From: Acidobacteriota bacterium
GTDB lineage: Bacteria; Acidobacteriota; Terriglobia; Terriglobales; Acidobacteriaceae
Direction: 5' to 3'
NCBI GenBank assembly: GCA_021810735.1
Contig: JAJZIF010000078.1
Coordinates: forward strand, 1-11,214
Length of the DNA stretch: 11,214 nucleotides
Below the pieces are notes generated by a model. The model saw nothing but the letters and a program-made list of their open reading frames with translations. It was not told the origin of the DNA and did not search any database. A program made the position numbers and the translations under genes. Of this stretch, positions 1-6,754 are shown piece after piece; within the stretch, counting starts at the first letter, position 1; each line of letters starts with the position of its first letter.

Positions 1-175
1 CTGTAATCCCGCAAAGCTCGTCGATAAAATGTTTGTCCACGGGGCGCAGGATGATCCGATTACCCTCCCGTAGGACGGCGAAGCGGGTTCCAGGCTTGAT
101 ATGCAGCGCTTCGCGGATTTCCGCTGGAATGACCAACTGACCCTTGGTGCTGATTGTGGTTGTGTGCGACGCCAT
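1..175 (-). CDS. AbrB/MazE-fold antitoxin-type DNA-binding protein (partial, C-terminus beyond window)
   Basis: Reading the minus strand from the ATG at 175 gives 58 codons before the window ends. The product has the swapped-hairpin AbrB signature: TISTKGQLVIPAEIREAL at about residues 7-24, then a second strand pair (KPGTRFAVLREGNRIILRP, about 27-45). In this family the fold dimerises and binds DNA. Short members act as antitoxins (MazE, VapB, PrlF types) that also repress their own operon. The visible tail, HFIDELCGIT, looks like the start of the linker that leads to the toxin-binding tail in VapB-like members, so a PIN-domain toxin may lie just left of the window, but that is inference. An in-frame ATG at 184 would add three residues (MSY). 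I prefer 175 because the family usually has few residues ahead of the first strand. It is divergent from recA. The fold is clear; the antitoxin role is likely but unproven because the partner is not visible. Confidence 0.85.
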   Translation of the reverse strand, partial: MASHTTTISTKGQLVIPAEIREALHIKPGTRFAVLREGNRIILRPVDKHFIDELCGIT

Positions 176-187
176 GTAAGACATACT

Positions 188-193
188 ATCATA
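188..193 (-). promoter_or_regulatory. Possible -10 hexamer of the AbrB-type gene
   Basis: TATGAT (5 of 6 matches to TATAAT) lies 12-13 bases ahead of the ATG at 175 on the minus strand. It would place transcription start around 181, giving an almost leaderless message. No convincing -35 hexamer stands at the usual distance, and no Shine-Dalgarno is visible. This is a weak prediction from position and hexamer match only. Confidence 0.3.
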
Positions 194-289
194 GGTAAGA
201 GTTAAGAATAAAGTAAGCTAGCTGATTCCGCTAAAAAGAACAAATCGACGGGAAGTTCCATTCGTTATTTATTCGCCTTCCCGAATTGG

Positions 290-298
290 TGCTAAAAT
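290..298 (+). promoter_or_regulatory. Extended -10 promoter element of recA
   Basis: TGCTAAAAT is an extended -10 (TG-N-TAAAAT) with 5 of 6 matches in the hexamer. It predicts a start near 305 and a 5' leader of about 84 bases before recA. The expected -35 position (around 269-275) is only T-rich and matches poorly, as is common for extended -10 promoters. It is the best housekeeping-type candidate in the 176-388 spacer. I see no classical LexA box (CTGT-N8-ACAG or GAAC-N4-GTTC) in this spacer. Confidence 0.45.
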
Positions 299-377
299 CC
301 CGCCAGTAACCAAAGTGGACTTCGATACTGAGCATCCGTCGCAGCGTGGCGCGGCAGTTCAATTCCAACTCATCCCC

Positions 378-382
378 GGAGA
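378..382 (+). promoter_or_regulatory. Shine-Dalgarno of recA
   Basis: GGAGA ends six bases before the ATG at 389. It is the clearest ribosome-binding site in the window and fixes the recA start. Most other genes here have weak or no such site. Confidence 0.75.
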
Positions 383-388
383 TTCGAA

Positions 389-1474
389 ATGGCAGACGAC
401 AAAGAACGCACACGTGCGATCGATCTGGCACTGGCGCAGATTGAAAAGCAGTTCGGCAAGGGTTCCATCATGCGCCTCGGCAGCAAAGAGGCGATCGTTC
501 CGATTTCTGTTATTTCTACTGGGTCGATCTCGTTCGATGCGGCGCTGGGTGTGGGCGGAGTTCCTCGTGGACGGGTGATCGAGATCTTCGGGCCAGAATC
601 TTCCGGAAAAACTACGATTACGTTGCAGATTATCGCCGAAGCGCAGAAGGCCGGCGGCATGGCTGCGTTTGTGGATGCCGAGCACGCGCTCGATCCGCAG
701 TATGCGAAGAAGCTGGGCGTCGATGTGGACAATCTGCTGATCTCGCAGCCGGATTATGGCGAGCAGGCGCTGGAAATCACAGAAGCGCTGGTGCGCTCGG
801 GCGCGATCGATGTGCTGGTGGTCGATTCTGTCGCGGCGCTGGTACCCAAGGCGGAACTCGACGGAGAAATGGGCGATTCCCACATGGGATTGCAGGCGCG
901 ACTCATGTCGCAGGCGCTTCGCAAGCTGACCGGGACGGTGTCGAAGTCGCGCACGTCGCTGATCTTCATCAACCAGATTCGAGAAAAGATCGGCGTGATG
1001 TTCGGCAATCCAGAGACAACGACCGGCGGCCGCGCGCTGAAGTTTTATTCTTCGGTACGCATCGATATTCGCCGCATCGCCGCCGTCAAAGAGGGCGATG
1101 TTGTCGTCGGGTCAAGGACCAAGGTCAAGATCGTCAAGAACAAAGTGGCGGCGCCGTTTCGCGAGGCGGAGTTCGACATTTTGTACGGCGAAGGCATTTC
1201 GCGCGAGGGCGATGTGTTGGACCAGGCGGTACTGCAAAACATCGTCGAGAAGTCTGGCGCATGGTACAGCTTCTCTGGGGAACGGATCGGCCAGGGCAGA
1301 GAAAATGTCCGGCAATATTTCAAAGACAACAAGGACACGTTCGCGCGGGTGGAGTCGACGCTGCGCCAGAAAATGGGCATCGGCGGGAAGAGCGATTTGC
1401 CCGAGGTACCGCCCATTCCGCTGAACGGAGCCGTTGCCGCGCAGGAAGTGGTGAAGGCGGCGGGGAAAAAATAG
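389..1474 (+). CDS. recA: Recombinase RecA
   Basis: This is full-length RecA of 361 residues, in the usual range for the family. It forms ATP-dependent filaments on single-stranded DNA, drives homologous strand exchange, and as a coprotease stimulates LexA self-cleavage. Visible hallmarks are the Walker A motif GPESSGKT (residues 68-75), the catalytic glutamate in DAEHALDPQ (Glu98), Walker B VLVVD ending at Asp146, the L2 region after [19 protein letters not shown] with the Gln196 allosteric switch, and the RecA signature ALKFYSSVR (216-224). The C-terminal tail is short and ends in lysines rather than the acidic tail of E. coli RecA. The start is set by a GGAGA site at good spacing. The gene stands alone: a strong terminator follows and no recX is next to it. 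It diverges from the AbrB-type gene to the left. All key residues are intact and no intein is present. Confidence 0.98.
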   Translation: MADDKERTRAIDLALAQIEKQFGKGSIMRLGSKEAIVPISVISTGSISFDAALGVGGVPRGRVIEIFGPESSGKTTITLQIIAEAQKAGGMAAFVDAEHALDPQYAKKLGVDVDNLLISQPDYGEQALEITEALVRSGAIDVLVVDSVAALVPKAELDGEMGDSHMGLQARLMSQALRKLTGTVSKSRTSLIFINQIREKIGVMFGNPETTTGGRALKFYSSVRIDIRRIAAVKEGDVVVGSRTKVKIVKNKVAAPFREAEFDILYGEGISREGDVLDQAVLQNIVEKSGAWYSFSGERIGQGRENVRQYFKDNKDTFARVESTLRQKMGIGGKSDLPEVPPIPLNGAVAAQEVVKAAGKK

Positions 1475-1504
1475 CAGCTCTTTTCAGTTCGTATGCAGAT
1501 TCGC

Positions 1505-1544
1505 GGGCGGCCAGTTCAAAAAAAACTGGCCGCCCTTTGCTTTT
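1505..1544 (+). terminator. Rho-independent terminator of recA
   Basis: A perfect 12-bp stem (GGGCGGCCAGTT at 1505-1516 with AACTGGCCGCCC at 1524-1535) closes a 7-base A-rich loop and is followed by TTTGCTTTT. It lies 31 bases after the recA stop. The very GC-rich stem and following T-rich tract are the textbook layout. There is no matching A-tract on the left, so it appears to work mainly for plus-strand transcription. Confidence 0.9.
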
Positions 1545-1583
1545 GGTAGCGTCCGTCTTCTCTTTACCGGCCCCGGATTCATC

Positions 1584-1621
1584 CTGTCCATTTCTGGACA
1601 GCGATTTCTGAAAATGGACAG
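1584..1621. repeat. TGTCCA inverted repeats, candidate activator-binding site
   Basis: CTGTCCA (1584-1590) and TGGACAG (1595-1601) form a 7-bp-arm palindrome with a 4-base centre. A third copy, TGGACAG at 1615-1621, extends to AAATGGACAG, which is the exact complement of CTGTCCATTT at 1584-1593. The site therefore holds three half-sites that can pair in two ways. It lies after the recA terminator and about 135-170 bases ahead of the permease start. That is the position and symmetry expected for a dimeric regulator, and the distance is typical of enhancer sites used by sigma-54 activators. The symmetry is directly visible; the regulator is inferred. Confidence 0.55.
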
Positions 1622-1695
1622 TTTGCGTGCATCCGGCGCGCTCGCGTTAGCAGCTATCTTCACTCTATCCAATGGCTTAGCAGAAAGGCTGGTAT

Positions 1696-1711
1696 TGGAC
1701 TTCAGAATGCA
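1696..1711 (+). promoter_or_regulatory. Possible sigma-54 -24/-12 promoter for the permease gene
   Basis: TGG (1696-1698) and TGC (1708-1710) give GG and GC dinucleotides with exactly ten bases between them, the invariant spacing of sigma-54 promoters. The flanking bases match the TGGCAC-N5-TTGC consensus poorly: the CAC of the -24 box and one T of the -12 box are missing. Start of transcription would fall near 1722, 35 bases before the permease ATG. A second GG-N10-GC at 1721-1734 matches even less well. The upstream TGTCCA palindrome is what makes this candidate worth listing. I see no good sigma-70 promoter between 1545 and 1756. Confidence 0.3.
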
Positions 1712-1756
1712 GATGGAATGGGCGTACCCTAGGCTGAAACTGGAGTCGCCCCTAAC

Positions 1757-4270
1757 ATGCGAAGACTATGGATTGATCTGCGCTCCACCTTGCGGCAGTT
1801 GAGAAACAGTTCTGGATATACCTTCGTCGCGGTGGCGATTCTGGGGCTGGGCATTGGGGCCACGACCGCGATCTACACGCTGCTCGATCAGGCGCTCTTG
1901 CGTTCGCTGCCGGTGCGCAATCCGGATCGGCTGGTGCAGTTGAATGGATCAGGCTCATTCGATGGCTATACAAGTTCGTACGGAGGGGATGTATCAAATT
2001 ACTTCTCCTATCCCATGTATCTAAATCTGCGCGAGCAGAACAAAGTCTTCAGTGGAATGTTGGCCACGAGTCCCGCGCGCGTAGGCATCCAGTGGCACAA
2101 TCAGCCGAAAGTCGCGGATGCCGAACTTGTCTCCGGCAATTATTTCGACGTGCTCGGTGTGAGGCCTGCGTTGGGCAGATTGCTGCTGCCCTCCGACAAC
2201 CGGGTGAAGAATGGCAGCCCGGTTATCGTTTTGAGCTTCGGCTATTGGCAGCAGCATTTTGGCGCGGATCCGCGCGTGCTGAACCAGGCGGTTGGCATCA
2301 ATGGCCATCCCTTCACCATCGTTGGCGTGGCTGCGCCCGGTTTTCACAGCGTAATTGGCGGTCACACGCCAGCCGTCTTCGCGCCGATGATGATGAAGAC
2401 GGAAGTGGAACCGGGGAGGGATGATCTCGACGATCATCAGTCGCGCTGGCTCATTATCGTCGCCCGTTTGCAACCGGGCATGACACGCGCCAAGGCACAG
2501 GCGGGAGTCCAGTCGCTGTGGCACGCGTTACGCGCTGCGGAACTGCAAAAAATACCGAACCACTCCGCCCGCTTTCGCGTTGGATTTCTCGAGAAAAGCC
2601 ATTTGACCCTGGCGGACGGAGCCCAGGGGTTCTCGCCGGACCTATCAGATATCCGCATGCCTCTGCTGATCATAATGTTCATGGCGGCGATGCTGCTGCT
2701 GATGGCGTGCTCCAATGTCGCCAGCCTGATGCTGGTGCGGTCCGCTGGACGCGTGCGTGAAATGTCGGTGCGCTATGCGCTGGGCGCGAAGCGCAGCCAG
2801 ATTGTGCAGCAGTTGCTGCTGGAAGGTCTGCTGCTGGGACTGGCGGGAGGAGCAGTGGGCCTGTGGATGGCTCCCCGCGTCGCGATGCTGCTGGAGCGAA
2901 GAATTCTGGACCGGACTACAGGCGAATTGCCGTTCTCGACGCATCCGGATCTGCGCATTCTGGCATTTACATTGGCCTTGTCGATCGCTGTCAGTCTGTT
3001 GTTCAGCCTGACTCCCGCGCTCCAGTTTTGGCGGCCCGATGTGACGCCTGTATTAAAACAGCAGGCTCCAACCATCTCCGGCGGATCGCTGCGCTTGCAG
3101 CGCGCGGCCGTAAGCGTCCAGATTGGCCTTAGCGTGCTGCTTCTGGTGGTAGCGGGTCTGTTCGTACGCACACTCTACAATCTGAAGTCCATCAACGTGG
3201 GATTTTCCACGGATCACCTCATCGAATTTCATGTGAACCCACGGATGGCAGGATATACTCCCGCGCAGGTGCCGATGCTCTACCAGCAAATGCTCGACAA
3301 GCTGGGCGGAATGCCCGGAGTTCGCGCCGTAGGAACAACGGACGATCCGGACCTCGCAGGCGATGATACCGGCGGCAACATTACGATTGCCGGCTATACG
3401 GCCACTGAAAGTGAAGACATGAACGTGGAGCATGCCAACGTCAGCCCCGGTTACTTCTCCGCGCTGGGAGTGCCGCTGCTGGCTGGCCGTGTATTCACTG
3501 ACGCAGATCGTGCAGGGGGCGCCAAGGTGGCTGTCGTGAACGAGAGCTTTGCCCGGCATTATTTTGGCAACCCAAGCAATGCCCTCGGTCATTCTTTCGG
3601 CTTCGGAGGAGGAAACACGGTAAAAACGGACATCCAGATTGTTGGCGTTGCGCAGGACACGAGGCATACAGACATCAACGCCAAAATTCTCCGCAGCGTG
3701 TTCACCCCATACACCGACGCGGGCCAGCTTGGCGGCATGGAATTCTACATCCGCACCTGGCAAGCGCCGGATGCCGCCATGGCCATGATTCGGAAATCGA
3801 TGCATGATCTTGACTCAAAGCTGGTATTGAATTCGCTGGAAACGATGGGCGATCAGGTCAATGAAGACCTTGACTCGCAACGCACCGTCGCGCTACTGGC
3901 AATCAGTTTTGGCATTCTCGCGCTGTTGATCTCTGCTGTCGGCCTGTATGGCGTGTTGTCCTATGCCACAGCGCAGCGGACGCGCGAGATTGGCTTGCGC
4001 ATTGCGCTGGGAGCCAGCCGTGCGTCCATTGCGCGCATGGTTTTGACGGATGTATTGCGGCTGGTTGCCATCAGCGTGGGTGTGGCTCTGCCGGCGGCGT
4101 GGCTGATGTCGCGCTGGGTACGAGACCAGCTGTACGGGGTCTCCGGGCATGATCCGCTGACGATGGTGGCCGTGGTTGCGGCGGTCAATGGAATCGCGCT
4201 GCTCGCAGCAATCTTGCCGATGCGGCGGGCCGTTGGAGTCGATCCCATGACGGCACTGAGATATGAATGA
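1757..4270 (+). CDS. ADOP-type MacB/FtsX ABC permease (duplicated orphan permease)
   Basis: An 837-residue inner-membrane protein made of two MacB-like halves. Half one has TM1 at about 22-43, a periplasmic MacB core domain at about 50-300, and an FtsX domain with membrane segments near 303-326, 352-376 and 401-421. Half two has a segment near 452-470, a second periplasmic domain at about 475-705, and a second FtsX domain with segments near 709-733, 767-784 and 802-820. Both halves carry the FtsX coupling-type motif: REMSVRYALGAKRSQ at 334-348 and REIGLRIALGASRAS at 743-757. The C-terminus VDPMTALRYE is typical. There is no Walker A or ABC signature, so an ATPase must come from elsewhere. This matches the acidobacterial duplicated orphan permease family. 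By analogy with MacB it may work as a mechanotransmitter or exporter of peptides, lipids or toxic compounds, but the substrate is unknown. GGAG at 1742-1745 lies 11 bases before the ATG. Confidence 0.93.
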   Translation: MRRLWIDLRSTLRQLRNSSGYTFVAVAILGLGIGATTAIYTLLDQALLRSLPVRNPDRLVQLNGSGSFDGYTSSYGGDVSNYFSYPMYLNLREQNKVFSGMLATSPARVGIQWHNQPKVADAELVSGNYFDVLGVRPALGRLLLPSDNRVKNGSPVIVLSFGYWQQHFGADPRVLNQAVGINGHPFTIVGVAAPGFHSVIGGHTPAVFAPMMMKTEVEPGRDDLDDHQSRWLIIVARLQPGMTRAKAQAGVQSLWHALRAAELQKIPNHSARFRVGFLEKSHLTLADGAQGFSPDLSDIRMPLLIIMFMAAMLLLMACSNVASLMLVRSAGRVREMSVRYALGAKRSQIVQQLLLEGLLLGLAGGAVGLWMAPRVAMLLERRILDRTTGELPFSTHPDLRILAFTLALSIAVSLLFSLTPALQFWRPDVTPVLKQQAPTISGGSLRLQRAAVSVQIGLSVLLLVVAGLFVRTLYNLKSINVGFSTDHLIEFHVNPRMAGYTPAQVPMLYQQMLDKLGGMPGVRAVGTTDDPDLAGDDTGGNITIAGYTATESEDMNVEHANVSPGYFSALGVPLLAGRVFTDADRAGGAKVAVVNESFARHYFGNPSNALGHSFGFGGGNTVKTDIQIVGVAQDTRHTDINAKILRSVFTPYTDAGQLGGMEFYIRTWQAPDAAMAMIRKSMHDLDSKLVLNSLETMGDQVNEDLDSQRTVALLAISFGILALLISAVGLYGVLSYATAQRTREIGLRIALGASRASIARMVLTDVLRLVAISVGVALPAAWLMSRWVRDQLYGVSGHDPLTMVAVVAAVNGIALLAAILPMRRAVGVDPMTALRYE

Positions 4271-4300
4271 ACTGCAAGAGTCGGGTTTCGGAATGCGTCG

Positions 4301-4585
4301 CTACAGACGTTCAGGCCACTGGCGTGCCCCGTGCAGTACGGCGAGAATGTCAATTGTGTCCGCCGTAACCTGATAGGCAACGATAAAATTCGTGCCGGGA
4401 ATCACCAGTTCGCGTGTCCCGGTTCGCCGGCCAGGGCGGCCCATTTCTGAAAACAGAACCAATCGATTCACCCCATCTTCAATCCGACTGCCAATTGCAT
4501 TCGCGGCACGCGGATTCTCAACCTCGATATACAGTCTGGCTTCGCGTAATTGTCGGAGGGCCGGCGCCGTCCAGCGCACCTTCAT
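4301..4585 (-). CDS. ParE/RelE-family toxin of a type II toxin-antitoxin pair
   Basis: A 94-residue basic protein, the usual size for the ParE/RelE superfamily. It shows the family layout: an N-terminal strand MKVRWTAPA, two helices (about residues 9-45, LRQLREARLYIEVENPRAA then a segment ending in NRLVLF), the turn SEMGRPGRRTGTRELVIPGTN at about 46-66, and C-terminal strands FIVAYQV and IDILAVLHGARQWPERL. The ELVIPGT and VLHGARQWP stretches are strongly typical of ParE-like toxins, which generally poison DNA gyrase, whereas RelE-type relatives cut mRNA at the ribosome. Catalytic ribonuclease residues are not evident, so ParE-like gyrase inhibition is more likely but is inferred. Its ATG overlaps the antitoxin stop by four bases (ATGA), so the two are translationally coupled. 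The gene ends tail-to-tail with the permease gene, 30 bases away. No frameshift or truncation is seen. Confidence 0.88.
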   Translation of the reverse strand: MKVRWTAPALRQLREARLYIEVENPRAANAIGSRIEDGVNRLVLFSEMGRPGRRTGTRELVIPGTNFIVAYQVTADTIDILAVLHGARQWPERL

Positions 4586-4818
4586 TTACGCCACAGGGCG
4601 AATTCCGCCCGCACTTCATCTTCGGATGCAAATTCACCGGCCTCCGCGGCTCGGATGCCGAGATCGATTTGTCGTGTATGCCGTTGCTGCGCTTCGAGAT
4701 AATTTTCCAGGGCCTCGTCGATCAATTGGGTGCGGTCGCGGCGTTGCCGTTTTGCCAGCGCATCCAGTTGCTTGAGCCTTTTTTGATCGGTACGGAAACT
4801 TACGCTGACTTTTTCCAT
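4582..4818 (-). CDS. Ribbon-helix-helix (CopG/ParD-like) antitoxin
   Basis: Starting at the ATG at 4818 this is a 78-residue protein. The N-terminal strand MEKVSVSFRTDQ and the two following helices (RLKQLDALAKRQ, then DRTQLIDEALENYLEAQQ) form a ribbon-helix-helix DNA-binding domain. The acidic C-terminal half (GIRAAEAGEFASEDEVRAEF) is the usual toxin-wrapping segment. It should neutralise the downstream ParE-like toxin and repress the pair by binding the phased repeats at 4822-4849. An in-frame ATG at 4836 would add MYYNAY. I prefer 4818 because the longer start lies inside the repeats and the six extra residues precede the canonical first strand. Neither start has a convincing Shine-Dalgarno. 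Confidence 0.87.
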   Translation of the reverse strand: MEKVSVSFRTDQKRLKQLDALAKRQRRDRTQLIDEALENYLEAQQRHTRQIDLGIRAAEAGEFASEDEVRAEFALWRK

Positions 4819-4821
4819 ATA

Positions 4822-4849
4822 TGCATTGTAATACATTGTCTTGCATTGT
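4822..4849. repeat. Three 10-bp-phased repeats, probable operator of the toxin-antitoxin pair
   Basis: TGCATTGT (4822-4829), TACATTGT (4832-4839) and TGCATTGT (4842-4849) repeat with an exact 10-base period, close to one DNA turn, immediately ahead of the antitoxin start at 4818. Ribbon-helix-helix repressors typically bind short direct or inverted repeats side by side on one DNA face, so this is a good candidate for the autoregulatory operator. On the minus strand the TACAAT hexamer (4830-4825) overlaps the first repeat and could be the -10 box. It would put transcription start at about 4818, making the message leaderless. Confidence 0.6.
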
Positions 4850-4915
4850 CTTCCCGTGGAGACTTAGGAAACGCAACCCACATCCCTACGTGTAGTGCCT
4901 GCTCGATAACGAAGA

Positions 4916-4944
4916 TTGCGTCCTTAGCTTCAGGGCCATACAAT
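4916..4944 (+). promoter_or_regulatory. Promoter of coaD
   Basis: TTGCGT (4916-4921) and TACAAT (4939-4944) are separated by 17 bases, the optimum for a sigma-70 type promoter. The -10 matches at 5 of 6 positions and the -35 at 3 of 6. Transcription would start near 4951, only about four bases ahead of the GTG at 4955, so the message would be nearly leaderless. This agrees with the lack of a Shine-Dalgarno there. Confidence 0.5.
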
Positions 4945-4954
4945 TCTGTCTGAC

Positions 4955-5461
4955 GTGAATACTGTCCGCGCCATCTATCCCGGCACCTTCGATCCGCTTA
5001 CGAATGGTCATCTCGACCTGATAGCCCGGGGTTCGAAAATCTTCGACCACCTGGTGGTGGCCATCCTCAAGAACTCCGACAAGCAGCCCCTGTTTTCGGT
5101 GCAGGAGCGGGTGGACATGATCAAGGAAACGACGCGCGAGTTTGACAATGTATCCGTCAGCACATTCGATGGCTTATTGGTGGAGTTTGCCCGCCTGCAA
5201 CATGCGCAGGCATTGCTGCGCGGCATTCGGGCCATCAGCGACTACGAGTATGAGCTGCAAATGGCGCTGATGAATCGCCGCCTGGCGCCGGAGCTGGAAA
5301 CCGTCTTTATGATGCCGGCGGAACAGTACTCCTATCTGAGTTCCCGCCTGATCCGGGGAGTATTTCGGCTGGGTGGATCGGTGGAGGGATTGGTACCCCC
5401 CACCGTGGTGGAACGGCTGCGCTCGCGCATTTCCAAGGACCCCATCGAACCGGAGAAATAG
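4955..5461 (+). CDS. coaD: Phosphopantetheine adenylyltransferase (CoaD)
   Basis: A 168-residue protein of normal CoaD length. It transfers AMP from ATP to 4'-phosphopantetheine to make dephospho-CoA, the penultimate step of coenzyme A synthesis in the cytosol. The nucleotidyltransferase signature is TFDPLTNGH (residues 11-19), containing the conserved T/HxGH-type loop. The family segments LLRGIRAISDYEYELQMALMN (about 88-108) and YSYLSSRLIRGV (about 125-136), corresponding to the usual YSFISS motif, are present. The start codon is GTG at 4955. No in-frame alternative upstream fits the family, whose members begin only a few residues before the AIYPGTFDP strand. It diverges from the toxin-antitoxin pair and appears to have its own promoter. 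Confidence 0.96.
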   Translation: MNTVRAIYPGTFDPLTNGHLDLIARGSKIFDHLVVAILKNSDKQPLFSVQERVDMIKETTREFDNVSVSTFDGLLVEFARLQHAQALLRGIRAISDYEYELQMALMNRRLAPELETVFMMPAEQYSYLSSRLIRGVFRLGGSVEGLVPPTVVERLRSRISKDPIEPEK

Positions 5462-5560
5462 CTTTTCCGGCGACGGTCCGGTCTCGCCGCAAAGACTCTT
5501 GCCGGATATCCGCGGAACTGAATTGCTCTGGCCCGGCATCTCTGCGAAACTAGAAGTATT

Positions 5561-6754
5561 ATGACCACGTCAGCTGCCCAGAAAATCTTCGCCGATCGCA
5601 TCAACCGCATCGAGGTTTCCGCGACCATGGCAGTGACCGCGGAGGCAGCCAAGCTGCGTGCCCAGGGTGTCAATCTGGTGGACTATGGCGCGGGCGAACC
5701 GCATTTTGCCACGCCACGCCATATTAAAGACGCCGCGATCGCCGCAATTGAAGGCAACTTTACGCGCTATACGACGGTGAGCGGCATTGCTGAGCTGCGC
5801 AAGGCCATCGTCGAGCGCCACGCGGCGGATTTCGGGTCGAACTACACGCCGGAAGAGGCGATCTTCGCCACCGGCGGCAAGCTGGCGCTGTTTGAGGCGA
5901 TCAACGTGCTGGTGGACCACGGCGATGAAGTGGTGCTGCCGGTACCTTATTGGGTTTCGTTCAAGGACATCATTCAGTATGCGGGTGGCACGCCGGTGTA
6001 TCTGGAAACCGACGAGGCGGAAAACTTTCGCATCACCGCCGCCGCAATTGAGCGGGCGATTACGCCGCGCACCAAGGCCATCATTTTGAATTCGCCTTCG
6101 AATCCGTCCGGCGCGGTGATTGCTCCCCAGGACCTGGAGCAAGTGGTGCGGCTGGCCCATGCTCGCGGCATTTATCTCTTGCTGGATGAGTGCTACGCCT
6201 ACCTGCAATACACGGGCGTGCCCATTTCCGGCGGCAGCTTTACGGACTGCAAGGAGCATGTCCTGGTGCTGGGTTCCTTGTCGAAGACCTACGCGATGAC
6301 GGGTTGGCGCGCCGGTTTTGCGCTGGGGCCCAAGCCAATCATTCAGGCCATGTCGAAGCTGCAAAGCCAGAGCACGTCGTCCGCGGCAAGCTTCGTGCAG
6401 AAGGCCTGCGTGGCTGCGTTGACGGGATCGCAGCAATGCGTGGAGGAGATGCGCAAGGACTACATTTCCTTGCGCGATCAGATTCTGGCCGGGCTGCGAG
6501 AGATTCCCGGCGTTCGCTGCACCGTGCCCGAGGGCGCATTTTATGTATATCCCGACGTTTCCGCCTTCTTCGGCAAAGGGGTGAGCAGCGCGGCTGAGGT
6601 AGCCACGCGGCTGCTGCACGAGGCCAATGTGGTGACGGTACCCGGCGAAGCCTTCGGCACTACCGAGCACATTCGTCTCTCTTATGCCGTGTCCCATGCC
6701 GATATCGACGAAGGTGTGAAACGAATGAAAGCCTTTTTCGCGAAGTTGGGCTGA
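5561..6754 (+). CDS. Class I PLP-dependent aminotransferase, aspartate aminotransferase type
   Basis: A 397-residue fold-type I aminotransferase resembling the subgroup Ib aspartate aminotransferases of Thermus and Bacillus. These swap amino groups between aspartate and 2-oxoglutarate; some members also accept prephenate. Visible residues include GEPHF near 45-49, the substrate-side lysine in ATGGKLALF (Lys107), PYW at 129-131 for cofactor stacking, NSPSNPSG (177-184) with the pyridoxal-binding Asn181, LLLDECY with Asp209 and Tyr212, the Schiff-base lysine Lys242 in SLSKTYAMTGWRAGF, and the carboxylate-binding Arg372 in HIRLSYA. The enzyme looks intact. The start at 5561 has only a weak AGAAG upstream. 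It is 99 bases after coaD and 26 bases before manA, so it may be co-transcribed with the sugar-nucleotide genes, although its chemistry is unrelated. Exact substrate is not decided by sequence reading. Confidence 0.93.
   Translation: MTTSAAQKIFADRINRIEVSATMAVTAEAAKLRAQGVNLVDYGAGEPHFATPRHIKDAAIAAIEGNFTRYTTVSGIAELRKAIVERHAADFGSNYTPEEAIFATGGKLALFEAINVLVDHGDEVVLPVPYWVSFKDIIQYAGGTPVYLETDEAENFRITAAAIERAITPRTKAIILNSPSNPSGAVIAPQDLEQVVRLAHARGIYLLLDECYAYLQYTGVPISGGSFTDCKEHVLVLGSLSKTYAMTGWRAGFALGPKPIIQAMSKLQSQSTSSAASFVQKACVAALTGSQQCVEEMRKDYISLRDQILAGLREIPGVRCTVPEGAFYVYPDVSAFFGKGVSSAAEVATRLLHEANVVTVPGEAFGTTEHIRLSYAVSHADIDEGVKRMKAFFAKLG

Noticed and set aside
238..258. GAAC ... GTTC pair upstream of recA, considered as an SOS box.
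   Set aside because: The half-sites are 13 bases apart rather than four, which fits no LexA box that I know.
1505..1544. The recA terminator hairpin, considered as a bidirectional terminator or transposon end.
   Set aside because: There is no A-tract on the left side and no second copy or target duplication in the window; a one-way intrinsic terminator explains it.
1614..1802. A 62-codon plus-strand open frame starting inside the TGTCCA repeats.
   Set aside because: It has no Shine-Dalgarno, overlaps the permease start, and has no recognisable features. The region is better explained as regulatory.
4822..4849. The three phased repeats, considered as a CRISPR remnant.
   Set aside because: The units are 8 bases with 2-base gaps, far too short for repeats and spacers, and they abut a toxin-antitoxin start.
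4392..4953. Overlapping plus-strand open frames across the toxin-antitoxin pair.
   Set aside because: The minus-strand frames give recognisable ParE and ribbon-helix-helix proteins with a 4-base overlap. The plus-strand products resemble nothing.
5469..5488. GGCGA/TCGCC hairpin after coaD, considered as a terminator.
   Set aside because: The stem is 5 bp with a 10-base loop and no T-run.
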